NCBI GenBank assembly: GCA_004356105.1
Contig: SMYC01000091.1
Location: 1 to 54,194, forward strand
Direction: 5' to 3'
DNA: 54,194 nucleotides
DNA from: Acidobacteriota bacterium
Lineage (GTDB): Bacteria; Acidobacteriota; Vicinamibacteria; Marinacidobacterales; SMYC01
The notes under the pieces were generated by a model. That model was not told where the DNA came from, ran no database searches, and worked only from the letters and a program-made list of their open reading frames with translations. A program made the position numbers and the translations under genes. This document shows positions 8,265 through 16,105 of the stretch, piece after piece. How positions within the stretch are numbered: position 1 is the first letter of the stretch; each line of letters opens with the position of its first letter.

Positions 8265-8294
8265 ATTATATCCAAGGCCTCGCAGCATCATCAA
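8265..8294 (-). promoter_or_regulatory. sigma-70 promoter for the outer-membrane gene
   Basis: On the minus strand TTGATG (8294-8289), 18 bases, then TATAAT (8270-8265). The expected transcription start, about 8258, is only two or so bases before the ATG at 8256, which suggests a leaderless message or a start codon further in. Confidence 0.6.
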
Positions 8295-8338
8295 TGTTTC
8301 CCGTTCGGATACTATTCTTTCCCAGAAGAAGGACAGGC

Positions 8339-8896
8339 ATGAAGGATTTGGTCATTCATACGCGCTGCCGGCTCGAGGAGCGACGCGCGAAGAGCCTCCG
8401 CTCGAGCTTGAGGCCCGCGGCAGTGCTCCTTCCGATCCTCGTAGGCAATGTTCCTGAGACGCTTCTTCTGACCCGGCGCTCCGACAAGCTGCGACGGCAA
8501 CCGGGCGACATCGCGTTTCCCGGTGGCGCGGTCGATCCGGGGGACCCTACGGCGCTCCATGCGGCCCTTAGGGAAAGCCGCGAAGAGATTGGCCTTCTTC
8601 CCGAGCACGTAAACGTGCTCGGGAAGATGGACGAGCGCGCCACGGTCACCGGTTTCCGTATCACACCCTTCGTAGGTACCGTCGAGGCGCCTTACCCGTT
8701 TCGCACGAATCACGAGGTGGACGTTCTCATCGAAGTGCCGATCGAGACTCTAAGGGATCCGGACATTCTCGAGGTCGAGAATCGACCCATGCCCGACGGC
8801 TCGATGCGCGATGTCTACCACTACCACTTCGAAGGTCACGACATTTGGGGGATCACGGGGCAGCTCATCAAAGACTTCCTCGACCTCATCCGCTGA
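8339..8896 (+). CDS. Nudix hydrolase, CoA pyrophosphatase type
   Basis: A 185-residue Nudix protein. The Nudix box runs from GGAVDPGDPTALHAALRESR to EEIGLL with all catalytic Glu/Arg positions present. It is preceded by LLTRRSDKLRRQPGDIAFPG, the UPF0035-type signature of coenzyme A pyrophosphatases (LLTxRSxxLRxHxGxxxFPGG). It probably cleaves CoA or its oxidised forms to 4'-phosphopantetheine and 3',5'-ADP. Start ATG 8339 has AGAAGAAGGA upstream; the frame stays open to 8144 but that part overlaps the divergent gene and is not family-like. Confidence 0.88.
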   Translation: MKDLVIHTRCRLEERRAKSLRSSLRPAAVLLPILVGNVPETLLLTRRSDKLRRQPGDIAFPGGAVDPGDPTALHAALRESREEIGLLPEHVNVLGKMDERATVTGFRITPFVGTVEAPYPFRTNHEVDVLIEVPIETLRDPDILEVENRPMPDGSMRDVYHYHFEGHDIWGITGQLIKDFLDLIR

Positions 8897-8911
8897 GCGA
8901 CGATTGTTTTT

Positions 8912-9103
8912 GCCACAGAGGATCAGAGGTTCGAGAGAGAGCGTCGTGCTTGTAGGGTCGTAAGGGTGACCCGGCGTAGCTTAGCCGCAGCCAACCCGCA
9001 TGGTTGGCGCCACCGCGTGCTCTCCCCTCGCGCGGGTCGTCTCCCGACGCTGCTGCTACACGAACCGACCTCTTGACCCTCTGTGCCTCTGTGCCTCTGT
9101 GCC
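8912..9103. repeat. decayed CACAGAGG inverted repeat
   Basis: The left arm CCACAGAGGATCAGAGG (8913-8929) is roughly complementary to three tandem CTCTGTGC units at 9078-9103. It resembles dispersed palindromic repeats found between genes in many environmental genomes. It fills most of the gap between the Nudix and ligase genes; no ORF is supported there. Confidence 0.5.
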
Positions 9104-9136
9104 TAATTTCCGCGGATGATTTTGCGGGAATGATCG

Positions 9137-10090
9137 TTAGGGGCGTTCGGGGCGGAGGCAGTCGCTTGGGTTCTTGTCGACGAAGCCGATGAAGACGGGG
9201 TGGCGGAGGCGCGCGTCACGCGTCAGCTCGGAATATTCGATCCGGACGACGAGAGCGGGACGCAGCCATTCGATATCCCCTGGAGCTTCGGCCCGGAAGT
9301 TTGGGGGCGCCGCGGCACTCAGGTGCTCGAGCTCGGTTCCGAGTTGGTGCACGGTTTTCTGGTCGAGGCCGCTCCCGGCATTGCCGAGCCAAACGAGCTC
9401 TTCGCCGTCATAGGCGCCGAGGACGAGCGACTTTACCCTCCTCGTCCCGCGCTCGCGAACGATGCCGATGAGGACGGCGTCGGTGCGGCGTCGAACCTTG
9501 AGCTTGAGCCAGTCGTTCGACCTCTCGCCGACATATCGGCTCGAGATGGCTTTGGCGACGACCCCCTCGAGGCCGCGCGCTTCGGCTTCCCTGAAGAGCG
9601 CTTTGCCTTGGCTCAGGACGTAGGTGCTCTCGACGATGGGGGAGGGCGGCGAGACGAGGAGCTCTGTGAGAAGTTTCTTACGCTCGATGAGCGGGCGGTC
9701 GATGAGAGGCTCCCCATTTCGGTACAACAAGTCGAAAGCCATGTAGACGACGGGGTGCCGTGAAGCTTTGACCAAGGCCGCGTCGCGCGTCCTCGTTTGT
9801 TCCCGAACGAGCACGCGCTGGAAGTCCGGACGGCCGTCCTGATCGAGAACGACGACTTCGCCATCGAGAATCCCGTCTCCAGGCAGAGCTTCTAGAGCGC
9901 CAATGATCTCGGGATAGCGCTCCGAAGCATCGGTTAGCTTGCGGCCTTGAAGCCTGTGAACGCCCTCGCCGAAAAAAGCGAGCACGCGGATCCCGTCCCA
10001 TTTGATCTCGAACAAGTGCTTGTCCGAATCGAAAGGCGTGCCCGAGCCCGCGAGCATAGCTTGGACCGGGGAATGCAACCAATCGCGCAT
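9137..10090 (-). CDS. ligD: ATP-dependent DNA ligase, LigD ligase domain only (NHEJ)
   Basis: A 317-residue ligase that seals breaks held by Ku. The adenylation motif EIKWDGIR (lysine near residue 30) supplies the nucleophilic lysine. DGEVVVLD (motif III) and GLEGVVAK (motif IV) follow, then DWLKLK (motif V) and an OB-fold to the C-terminus. It lacks the polymerase/primase and 3'-phosphoesterase domains of mycobacterial or Pseudomonas LigD, so these activities must be encoded elsewhere or be absent. Ku lies 33 bases upstream on the same strand, so the two are probably co-transcribed. The start at 10090 has no clear Shine-Dalgarno. Confidence 0.92.
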   Translation of the reverse strand: MRDWLHSPVQAMLAGSGTPFDSDKHLFEIKWDGIRVLAFFGEGVHRLQGRKLTDASERYPEIIGALEALPGDGILDGEVVVLDQDGRPDFQRVLVREQTRTRDAALVKASRHPVVYMAFDLLYRNGEPLIDRPLIERKKLLTELLVSPPSPIVESTYVLSQGKALFREAEARGLEGVVAKAISSRYVGERSNDWLKLKVRRRTDAVLIGIVRERGTRRVKSLVLGAYDGEELVWLGNAGSGLDQKTVHQLGTELEHLSAAAPPNFRAEAPGDIEWLRPALVVRIEYSELTRDARLRHPVFIGFVDKNPSDCLRPERP

Positions 10091-10123
10091 TATTGAATGG
10101 TCTGAATGGCTGGCCGTTCGGGC

Positions 10124-10939
10124 TTACTCGCCCGCCGCCTTTGCGATCTCGCCGGCATCCGGAGGCGCGAGCTGGCTTTGCTCCAGGCTCGTTTTCAGGG
10201 CGTCCATGAGATTGATGACCTTTCCAGTCTCGACCTCGGGAGGGGCCACGATCTCTTTACCTTCGGCTTTGGCTTTTATGATCGCGAGAAGCTCTTTGCG
10301 GTAGTTGTCTTCGAAATCCTTGGGCTCGAAAGGCTTGGTGATGGAGTCGATCAGCTGCGAGGCGAGCTGCAGCTCTTCGGGGTTGATCTCCGGTGTTGCC
10401 TCGAGCTCTTCGATGCCAGAAAGCTCTCGCACTTCATTGGCGTAATAAAGCGCCGACATGATGAACGCGTTGTCCCGCGGGCGGATCGCGGCGACCTGCT
10501 CTTTTCCGTTCATCACGACGCGGGCGAGCCCGATCCTCTCTTTGTCTATCGCGGCCTGCCGTATGGTGGCGAAGCTCTCCACTGCGACAGGCCCATCGGG
10601 CACGATGTAATGCGAGCCGTGGTAGTAGACCGGATCGATCTCACTGCGCTCGACGAATTGGACGATATTGATCGACTTCGTCGATTCGAGTCGGACCTTG
10701 GTGAAGTCCTCCTCGTCCATGATCACGTACTGCTCTTTCGCGTATTGGTAGCCCTTCACGAGCTCGTCGCTCGAGACGCTGCGCTCACAATTGGGACAGC
10801 GCTTGTCTAGCTTGATGCGACTGTTGCACTCCTTGTGGATCTGGTTGAAAGAAAGAGACTGGGAACGGGCGGCAGGATAAAGACGGACGGGTATGTTCAC
10901 CAGCGAAAGCTTGAGAAAGCCTTTCCAAGTTGGTCTCAT
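10124..10939 (-). CDS. ku: Ku DNA end-binding protein
   Basis: A 271-residue bacterial Ku homologue that threads onto double-strand ends as a homodimer and recruits the ligase. The N-terminus MRPTWKGFLKLSLVNIPVRL is the typical first strand (x-W-K-G-x-L-x-x-S-L-V-x-I-P-V). A CNSRI...CPNC pair follows near residues 38-50, and GYQYAKEQYVIMDEEDF is characteristic. The C-terminal tail is short and acidic/neutral rather than the long Lys-rich tail of some homologues. Start 10939 is preceded by GGAGGAG. Upstream is an A/T-rich region shared with the divergent sigma-54 unit. Confidence 0.94.
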   Translation of the reverse strand: MRPTWKGFLKLSLVNIPVRLYPAARSQSLSFNQIHKECNSRIKLDKRCPNCERSVSSDELVKGYQYAKEQYVIMDEEDFTKVRLESTKSINIVQFVERSEIDPVYYHGSHYIVPDGPVAVESFATIRQAAIDKERIGLARVVMNGKEQVAAIRPRDNAFIMSALYYANEVRELSGIEELEATPEINPEELQLASQLIDSITKPFEPKDFEDNYRKELLAIIKAKAEGKEIVAPPEVETGKVINLMDALKTSLEQSQLAPPDAGEIAKAAGE

Positions 10940-11185
10940 GTCGCGCTCCTCCGAACGTCGAGTGTAGAATCGCTATCGGCAGCCTGTCAAGACGCCCCAA
11001 ATCGCTCCATACTTTTCGGACCTTGGGCTCCCTCCTTGGATTCTGCAATAAATGCGTATGAAATCAAGGGTAATGTGAAAAAATTGCGTATGGTTAAACA
11101 TTGAAATAAATCAACTTATGTTCCATTTGCCTTGCCTTCCACGATTTGATGTTAAGGTAGCGTTCGCGTAGAGTGATTTGTATGT

Positions 11186-11213
11186 GCAATTTTTGCATAT
11201 TTGCAATTTTTGC
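11186..11213 (+). promoter_or_regulatory. paired GCAATTTTTGC sites, candidate enhancer for the sigma-54 activator
   Basis: GCAATTTTTGC occurs at 11186-11196 and again at 11203-11213, 17 bases apart. Each is itself nearly palindromic (GCAA/TTGC). They lie 70-100 bases upstream of the sigma-54 promoter, the usual distance for enhancer-binding proteins. The binding protein is inferred to be the downstream NtrC-type regulator. The rest of the Ku-to-11331 gap is A/T-rich without an ORF. Confidence 0.45.
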
Positions 11214-11284
11214 TCTTTATGGACTCTGAAGCAAGATTCTCTTAAATTATTGCAGTGAATAGGTTTGTCGCTTAACAGTACATC

Positions 11285-11300
11285 TGGCACGGTAATTGCT
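11285..11300 (+). promoter_or_regulatory. sigma-54 promoter (-24/-12)
   Basis: TGGCACGGTAATTGCT matches the sigma-54 consensus TGGCACG-N4-TTGCW exactly, with GG and GC spaced correctly. It is about 30 bases before the ATG of the small TPR-like gene and drives it and the NtrC-type gene behind it. Confidence 0.85.
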
Positions 11301-11331
11301 AGTCTGCGTAACGATACTTAAGGAATGACAC

Positions 11332-11595
11332 ATGCACTCATCTTGGCGAAACATCCTGAAGCGCAGACAGCCCCGTTCACCTTTCGGTAATCTCATTGCG
11401 TTCATGCAGCGACGACTCTTGGAAGAGCCTGCTGACGTCCGTCTTCGGCACTCGCTCGCATCCCATCTCGGGCGCGCCGGGCGTTATCCGGAGGCCATCG
11501 AAGAGGCGGAGCGGCTCGTCGCGATGTCGCCATCGTTCCCTGAGGCCAAGCGGCTTCTCATCGGACTTCGCGTTCACCGTTTTTTGGGCTTTTAA
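11332..11595 (+). CDS. small TPR-like protein
   Basis: An 87-residue protein of unknown role. Residues 25-80 (LRHSLASHLGRAGRYPEAIE, then EEAERLVAMSPSFPEA) read like one and a half TPR helices, suggesting a small scaffold. The start ATG 11332 has AAGGA seven bases upstream. It is the first gene after a sigma-54 promoter and ends 15 bases before the sigma-54 activator, so the pair probably forms one operon. It could modulate the regulator by direct contact, which is inference. Confidence 0.65.
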   Translation: MHSSWRNILKRRQPRSPFGNLIAFMQRRLLEEPADVRLRHSLASHLGRAGRYPEAIEEAERLVAMSPSFPEAKRLLIGLRVHRFLGF

Positions 11596-11610
11596 CGTGC
11601 GGTAGCTACC

Positions 11611-13005
11611 TTGACAATTCCAGACCCCGCTTCCGATCGCGTCCTCGTTCTCGACTCCGACGAGGCGGACGGCAGACGCACGGCGGAATGGCTAGAAGCG
11701 CGCAAGTTGAGCGTCGAAATCGCCGCAGACTTGCGGCCATCGGTGCTTTCTCGCTACGGCCTCATCATCGTGGACATGGACTTGCTCCACGGCGAGTGGT
11801 CTCGCCACTTGTCCAGCCTGAAACAAGCCGCGCCCGAGACGGAATTCATCCTGACGACCCAGGCGGGGGAAGGCTCCGTCGAGGCGGCCGTCGCGGCGAT
11901 GCGAGAAGGCGCTTTCGACTACCTGGTCAAACCGCTCGACCCGAACCGGCTTCCCGTCCTCGTGCACAAAGCCCTCGAAAGACGCCGGCTGTCAGGAGAG
12001 AACCGTTCGCTGCGCCAACGGCTCTCGCTCAAGGACGAGTACGGGAAGGTGATCGGGAAGAGCCGCCTCATCACCGAAGTCTATGAAATCGCGAGTCAAG
12101 TCGCCGATACGTCGGCCACGGCGCTCCTGACCGGGGACAGCGGGACGGGGAAAGAGCTCGTCGCGAAGGCGATCCACCAGCGCAGCCGCAGGCGAGATCG
12201 TCCCTTCGTGTCGATCAATTGTGGCGCTCTTCCTGAGGGGCTCCTCGAGAGCGAGCTCTTCGGGTTCGAACGGGGCGCTTTTACCGGCGCCATCGACGCC
12301 AAGCCGGGACGGTTCGAGCTTGCCGATGGCGGGACGCTGTTCCTCGACGAGGTCGGCGAGATGAGCCCAAAGACCCAAGTCGAGTTCCTGAGAGTGCTCC
12401 AGGAGCGAGAGTTCCGACGGCTCGGCGGAGACAAGCTCGTCCGCGTCGACGTGCGCATCATCGCGGCCACCAACAAAGACCTGTTGCAGGAAGTCGAAGC
12501 GGGCCGGTTCCGCCAGGACCTTTACTATCGACTCGCGGTCGTGCCCATCCATCTGCCCGCTCTGCGCGAGCGGAAGGAGGACATCCCCCTTCTCGTCGAT
12601 GCCTTTCTCCAGGAATTCGCTAGCATGAGCAAAAAGCCCGCGAAACGTTTCTCGCGCGAAGCGATGGAAGCCCTCTCGCATTACGACTGGCCCGGCAACA
12701 TCCGGGAGCTCCGAAATGTCGTCGAGAGGCTCACGGTTACGGTGTATGCGGGTACGATCCGTCCCGAGCACCTGCCTCGAGAAATGGTACAAGAGGGCGG
12801 CCGAGGACGGCAGATTTTCATTGAGCTCGGGACGCCGCTTCGCAAAGTAGAAGAGATCGTGATTCGGCGCACGCTCGAAGAGCTTACCGATCACCGGCAA
12901 AAGGCCGCGACTATTCTCGGCATCAGCCCTCGGGCGCTTCATTACAAGATTGCCCGCTATGGGGTTCGCCGCAAGCGGGGAGAGGCCGTCCTTTCGAAGC
13001 CGTAA
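11611..13005 (+). CDS. NtrC-family sigma-54-dependent response regulator
   Basis: A 464-residue activator. The receiver domain (1-120) retains the DSDEAD acidic pair, the acceptor Asp in LIIVDMDLL (about 53) and the KP lysine in FDYLVKP. The AAA+ domain (about 140-370) has Walker A GDSGTGKE, the sigma-54 contact loop GAFTGA, Walker B GGTLFLDEVGE and the R-finger region. A Fis-type helix-turn-helix ends the protein (AATILGISPRALHYKIARYG). TTG at 11611 is the best start; no strong Shine-Dalgarno is seen, so translation may be coupled to the preceding gene. No cognate histidine kinase is adjacent. With the sigma-54 promoter upstream, autoregulation is likely. Confidence 0.9.
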   Translation: MTIPDPASDRVLVLDSDEADGRRTAEWLEARKLSVEIAADLRPSVLSRYGLIIVDMDLLHGEWSRHLSSLKQAAPETEFILTTQAGEGSVEAAVAAMREGAFDYLVKPLDPNRLPVLVHKALERRRLSGENRSLRQRLSLKDEYGKVIGKSRLITEVYEIASQVADTSATALLTGDSGTGKELVAKAIHQRSRRRDRPFVSINCGALPEGLLESELFGFERGAFTGAIDAKPGRFELADGGTLFLDEVGEMSPKTQVEFLRVLQEREFRRLGGDKLVRVDVRIIAATNKDLLQEVEAGRFRQDLYYRLAVVPIHLPALRERKEDIPLLVDAFLQEFASMSKKPAKRFSREAMEALSHYDWPGNIRELRNVVERLTVTVYAGTIRPEHLPREMVQEGGRGRQIFIELGTPLRKVEEIVIRRTLEELTDHRQKAATILGISPRALHYKIARYGVRRKRGEAVLSKP

Positions 13006-13035
13006 ACCATGGAAAAAGTTGACTTTTTGTCCTCT

Positions 13036-13070
13036 GAACGCTTACGTTCACAAGTTCCTATTGCTATGAT
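13036..13070 (+). promoter_or_regulatory. candidate korAB promoter with GAACG-N4-CGTTC operator
   Basis: The palindrome GAACGCTTACGTTC (13036-13049) overlaps a possible -35 (TTACGT, 13042-13047). Seventeen bases later is TATGAT (13065-13070), a good -10. A repressor or activator may use the palindrome to control korA, whose ATG is at 13128. Confidence 0.45.
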
Positions 13071-13127
13071 CCTCAATAGAACGTCGACCATGATGAGCCG
13101 CAAAAAGCTCTGCCAATTGGAGACTGC

Positions 13128-14981
13128 ATGTCAACCGAGACCGTCGTAGACACGTCGGAGCCCGACGTCCAGTCGAGCATCGTCAACGACTTTTCGATCC
13201 AAATCGCCACCATCAACGGATCGGGGAGCCAATCTTCGAACAGTGTATTGATGCGCGCTATTTTCCAGATGGGTGTTCCCGTCAGCGGTAAGAACCTGTT
13301 TCCTTCGAACATTCAAGGTCTTCCGACGTGGTTCACCATCCGAGCGAGCAAGCACAGCTACGTTGCGAGAAACCGCGATATCGATATGCTGATCGCGATG
13401 AATCCGCAAACCGCGCGCGAAGACGTGCAGTCGCTGAATCCCGGCGCCACCGTCGTCTATGAGCAGAGTCTCGGGCTCGACAACGTGAGAGACGACCTAA
13501 TCTTCTACCCGGTGCCCTTTGGCGAGCTCGCCAAAGACGTGATCCACGAGCCGCGGCTCCGAAAACTGCTCGCGAACATGATCTATGTGGGCGTCGTCGG
13601 TCATCTGCTCTCGATCGAGCGCGAGGAGATTCAACACGCCATCTCGAAGCAGTTCAAAGCGAAAGCCAAAGCGGTCGAGCTCAACGTCAAAGCGATCGAC
13701 GTCGGCTTCGAATATGCCAAGGAGAACTTGAAAAAGGCGGATGCGTTGCGCATCGAGCGGATGGACGAGACCGCGGGCAAGATTCTCATCGACGGGAATG
13801 CCGCCGGCGCCCTCGGAGCGATGTTCGCCGGCGTCACCGTCGTGACGTGGTATCCCATCACGCCGTCTTCGAGTCTCGTCGAATCGCTCATTCAGTACAT
13901 GAAGGAGCATCGCATCGACAAAGAGACGGGTAAGGCGACCTTCGCGGTCGTTCAAGCCGAGGACGAGCTCGCGGCTATTGGGATGGTGCTCGGCGCCGCC
14001 TGGGCGGGAGCGCGCTCGCTGACCTCGACGAGCGGACCCGGCATCTCGCTCATGTCGGAATTTGTCGGGCTCGGATACTTTGCCGAGATCCCGGCCGTCA
14101 TTTGGGACATCCAACGTGTGGGACCGTCTACAGGACTTCCGACGCGTACGGCGCAGGGCGACATTCTCAGCACGTATTTGCTTTCCCACGGCGACACCAA
14201 ACACATCTTGCTGTTCCCGTCCTCGGCTCAGGAATGTTTCGAGTTCGGCGGCACGTCCTTCGATTTGGCGGAGCGATTCCAGACCCCGGTTTTCGTCATG
14301 TCCGACCTCGATCTGGGCATGAACATCTGGATGTCCGACCCGTTCGCTTATCCCGAGCAGCCGATCGACCGGGGTAAGGTGCTCGATGCGGACCAGCTCG
14401 AGAAGGTCAGCGACTGGGGCCGTTACAAGGATGTGGACGGTGATGGCATCCCTTATCGCACGCTTCCCGGAACCAAGCACGCTCGCGCGGCCTACTTCAC
14501 CCGCGGAAGCGGTCACAACGCCGAAGCGGAATATACGGAGCGTCCTGACGACTATGTGAAGCTGATCGACCGTCTGCAGCGCAAGTTCGATACGGCGCGC
14601 AAGCACGTGCCTGCCCCCGTGATCGACATCGAGGATGGCGCCGAGATCGGGATCATCGCCTACGGCTCCACGCATTGGGCGATCGTCGAGTCCCGCGATC
14701 AGTTAAGGAACGAGAACGATCTGATGGCGAGCTACATGCGCCTTCGCGCACTTCCGTTCAACGACGCGCTCGAGGCGTTTGTCGATCAATACGAGCGGGT
14801 CTACGTCGTGGAGCAGAACCATGACGCCCAGGTAATGCAGCTCATCAAGCTCGAGCTTGCCCACCGCCCGGAGCTTCTCAAAAAGCTCCACAGCATTTTG
14901 AATTATGACGGACACCCGATCGACGCGCGATCGGTGACCGAAAAACTTCTCGCGCGGGAGTCCGAACGTCCCTCGGCCTGA
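13128..14981 (+). CDS. korA: 2-oxoacid:ferredoxin oxidoreductase, fused gamma-alpha subunit (KorA type)
   Basis: A 617-residue fusion. Residues 1 to about 195 form the gamma domain (begins FSIQIATINGSGSQSSNSVL), and the rest is the alpha domain with the pyrimidine-binding fold (ITPSSSLVE, LTSTSGPGISLMSE). With KorB it oxidises 2-oxoacids, probably 2-oxoglutarate, to acyl-CoA and CO2 while reducing ferredoxin, as in the mycobacterial-type TCA variant. Substrate preference is inferred from architecture. The start ATG 13128 has TTGGAGA upstream. KorB follows 31 bases downstream. No ferredoxin-domain subunit is nearby, as expected for this class. Confidence 0.92.
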   Translation: MSTETVVDTSEPDVQSSIVNDFSIQIATINGSGSQSSNSVLMRAIFQMGVPVSGKNLFPSNIQGLPTWFTIRASKHSYVARNRDIDMLIAMNPQTAREDVQSLNPGATVVYEQSLGLDNVRDDLIFYPVPFGELAKDVIHEPRLRKLLANMIYVGVVGHLLSIEREEIQHAISKQFKAKAKAVELNVKAIDVGFEYAKENLKKADALRIERMDETAGKILIDGNAAGALGAMFAGVTVVTWYPITPSSSLVESLIQYMKEHRIDKETGKATFAVVQAEDELAAIGMVLGAAWAGARSLTSTSGPGISLMSEFVGLGYFAEIPAVIWDIQRVGPSTGLPTRTAQGDILSTYLLSHGDTKHILLFPSSAQECFEFGGTSFDLAERFQTPVFVMSDLDLGMNIWMSDPFAYPEQPIDRGKVLDADQLEKVSDWGRYKDVDGDGIPYRTLPGTKHARAAYFTRGSGHNAEAEYTERPDDYVKLIDRLQRKFDTARKHVPAPVIDIEDGAEIGIIAYGSTHWAIVESRDQLRNENDLMASYMRLRALPFNDALEAFVDQYERVYVVEQNHDAQVMQLIKLELAHRPELLKKLHSILNYDGHPIDARSVTEKLLARESERPSA

Positions 14982-15012
14982 GCTGACAGAACAAGATTGG
15001 GAGATTAAGACC

Positions 15013-16062
15013 ATGGCAACTACGGCACCACCCACGGCTCCATCGAAGAAGGTCAATCGCTTGGGGCTTACCCAGGCGAGCTACAAAGGAAAGCCGTCCA
15101 CGCTTTGCAAAGGCTGCGGGCACGACTCGATCAGCAGCCAGCTGGTCAAAGCGTTCTACGAATATGGCGTCGAGCCGTATCGGGTGGCGAAGCTCTCCGG
15201 CATCGGCTGCTCTTCGAAAACACCTGCTTATTGGCTTAGCCAGAGCCATGGCTTCAACGCCGTGCACGGCCGAATGCCGTCCGTTGCCACCGGTAGCGTT
15301 CTCGCGAACCGCGATCTCATTGCCGTCGGCGTCTCCGGCGATGGCGATACGGCGTCGATCGGGATCGGCCAGTTCGTCCATCTCTTGCGCCGGAACCTCC
15401 CCATCGTTTACATCGTCGAGAATAACGGTGTCTACGGGCTCACTAAAGGCCAGTTCTCCGCGACCGCGGATCTCGGCTCGAAGCTCAAGACGGGCGTCGT
15501 GAACGATCTGCCCGCAATCGATCTGTGCGGTTTGGCCGTCGAGCTCGGCGCGACTTATGTAGCCCGGTCTTTCGCCGGTGACCCGAAGCAGGTCGTGACC
15601 CTCCTGAAGGGAGCCTTCGGGCATAACGGCACGGCGTTTCTCGACATCATCAGCCCTTGCGTAACTTTCAACAACCACGCGGGCTCGACCAAGAGCTACA
15701 CCTGGGGGAAAGAGAACGAGGAGCTCATTCAGGAAGTCGACTTCGTGCCGTTCTTCGAGGACATCGATATCGAATATGAAGAAGGCGAGACGGCCAACGT
15801 GGAGCTCCATGACGGCTCGCATATCATTCTCAAGAAGATCAAGCGCGACTACGATCCGACCGATCGCCGGACCGCGCTCGAGCTGCTCCTGGATTCTGGT
15901 GAAAAACAGCAATTCCTCACCGGTCTCATCTATGTGGATACTAAAAAGCCGACCCTCATCGAGCTTTTGAACATGGTCGACGAGCCGCTCGCCACCTTGC
16001 CGCTCGACAGAATCCGTCCTCCGCAAAGCGCGCTTCTCGAGATTATGGAAGCATTGAGGTAG
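15013..16062 (+). CDS. korB: 2-oxoacid:ferredoxin oxidoreductase, beta subunit
   Basis: A 349-residue TPP and Fe-S subunit. CKGCGH near residue 33 and GCSS near 65 supply cluster cysteines, with a further Cys in ISPCVTF. The TPP/Mg motif is GDGD followed by ENNGVYGLTKGQ (about 113-150). The segment ends with a C-terminal helix rich in acidic residues. It pairs with korA directly upstream. Ferredoxin is the likely electron acceptor. The start ATG 15013 follows GGGAGATTAAGACC. Confidence 0.94.
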   Translation: MATTAPPTAPSKKVNRLGLTQASYKGKPSTLCKGCGHDSISSQLVKAFYEYGVEPYRVAKLSGIGCSSKTPAYWLSQSHGFNAVHGRMPSVATGSVLANRDLIAVGVSGDGDTASIGIGQFVHLLRRNLPIVYIVENNGVYGLTKGQFSATADLGSKLKTGVVNDLPAIDLCGLAVELGATYVARSFAGDPKQVVTLLKGAFGHNGTAFLDIISPCVTFNNHAGSTKSYTWGKENEELIQEVDFVPFFEDIDIEYEEGETANVELHDGSHIILKKIKRDYDPTDRRTALELLLDSGEKQQFLTGLIYVDTKKPTLIELLNMVDEPLATLPLDRIRPPQSALLEIMEALR

Positions 16063-16105
16063 CTAGCTATTCAGGATTCAGTTTCCTCTTGCGCAATCGA
16101 GTTGA

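Noticed and set aside
10106..10810. Long plus-strand ORF opposite ku
   Set aside because: It is an antisense shadow in high-GC DNA; the minus strand encodes a clear Ku protein.
13497..14675. Long minus-strand ORF opposite korA
   Set aside because: Composition typical of an antisense shadow; no start signal or motif.
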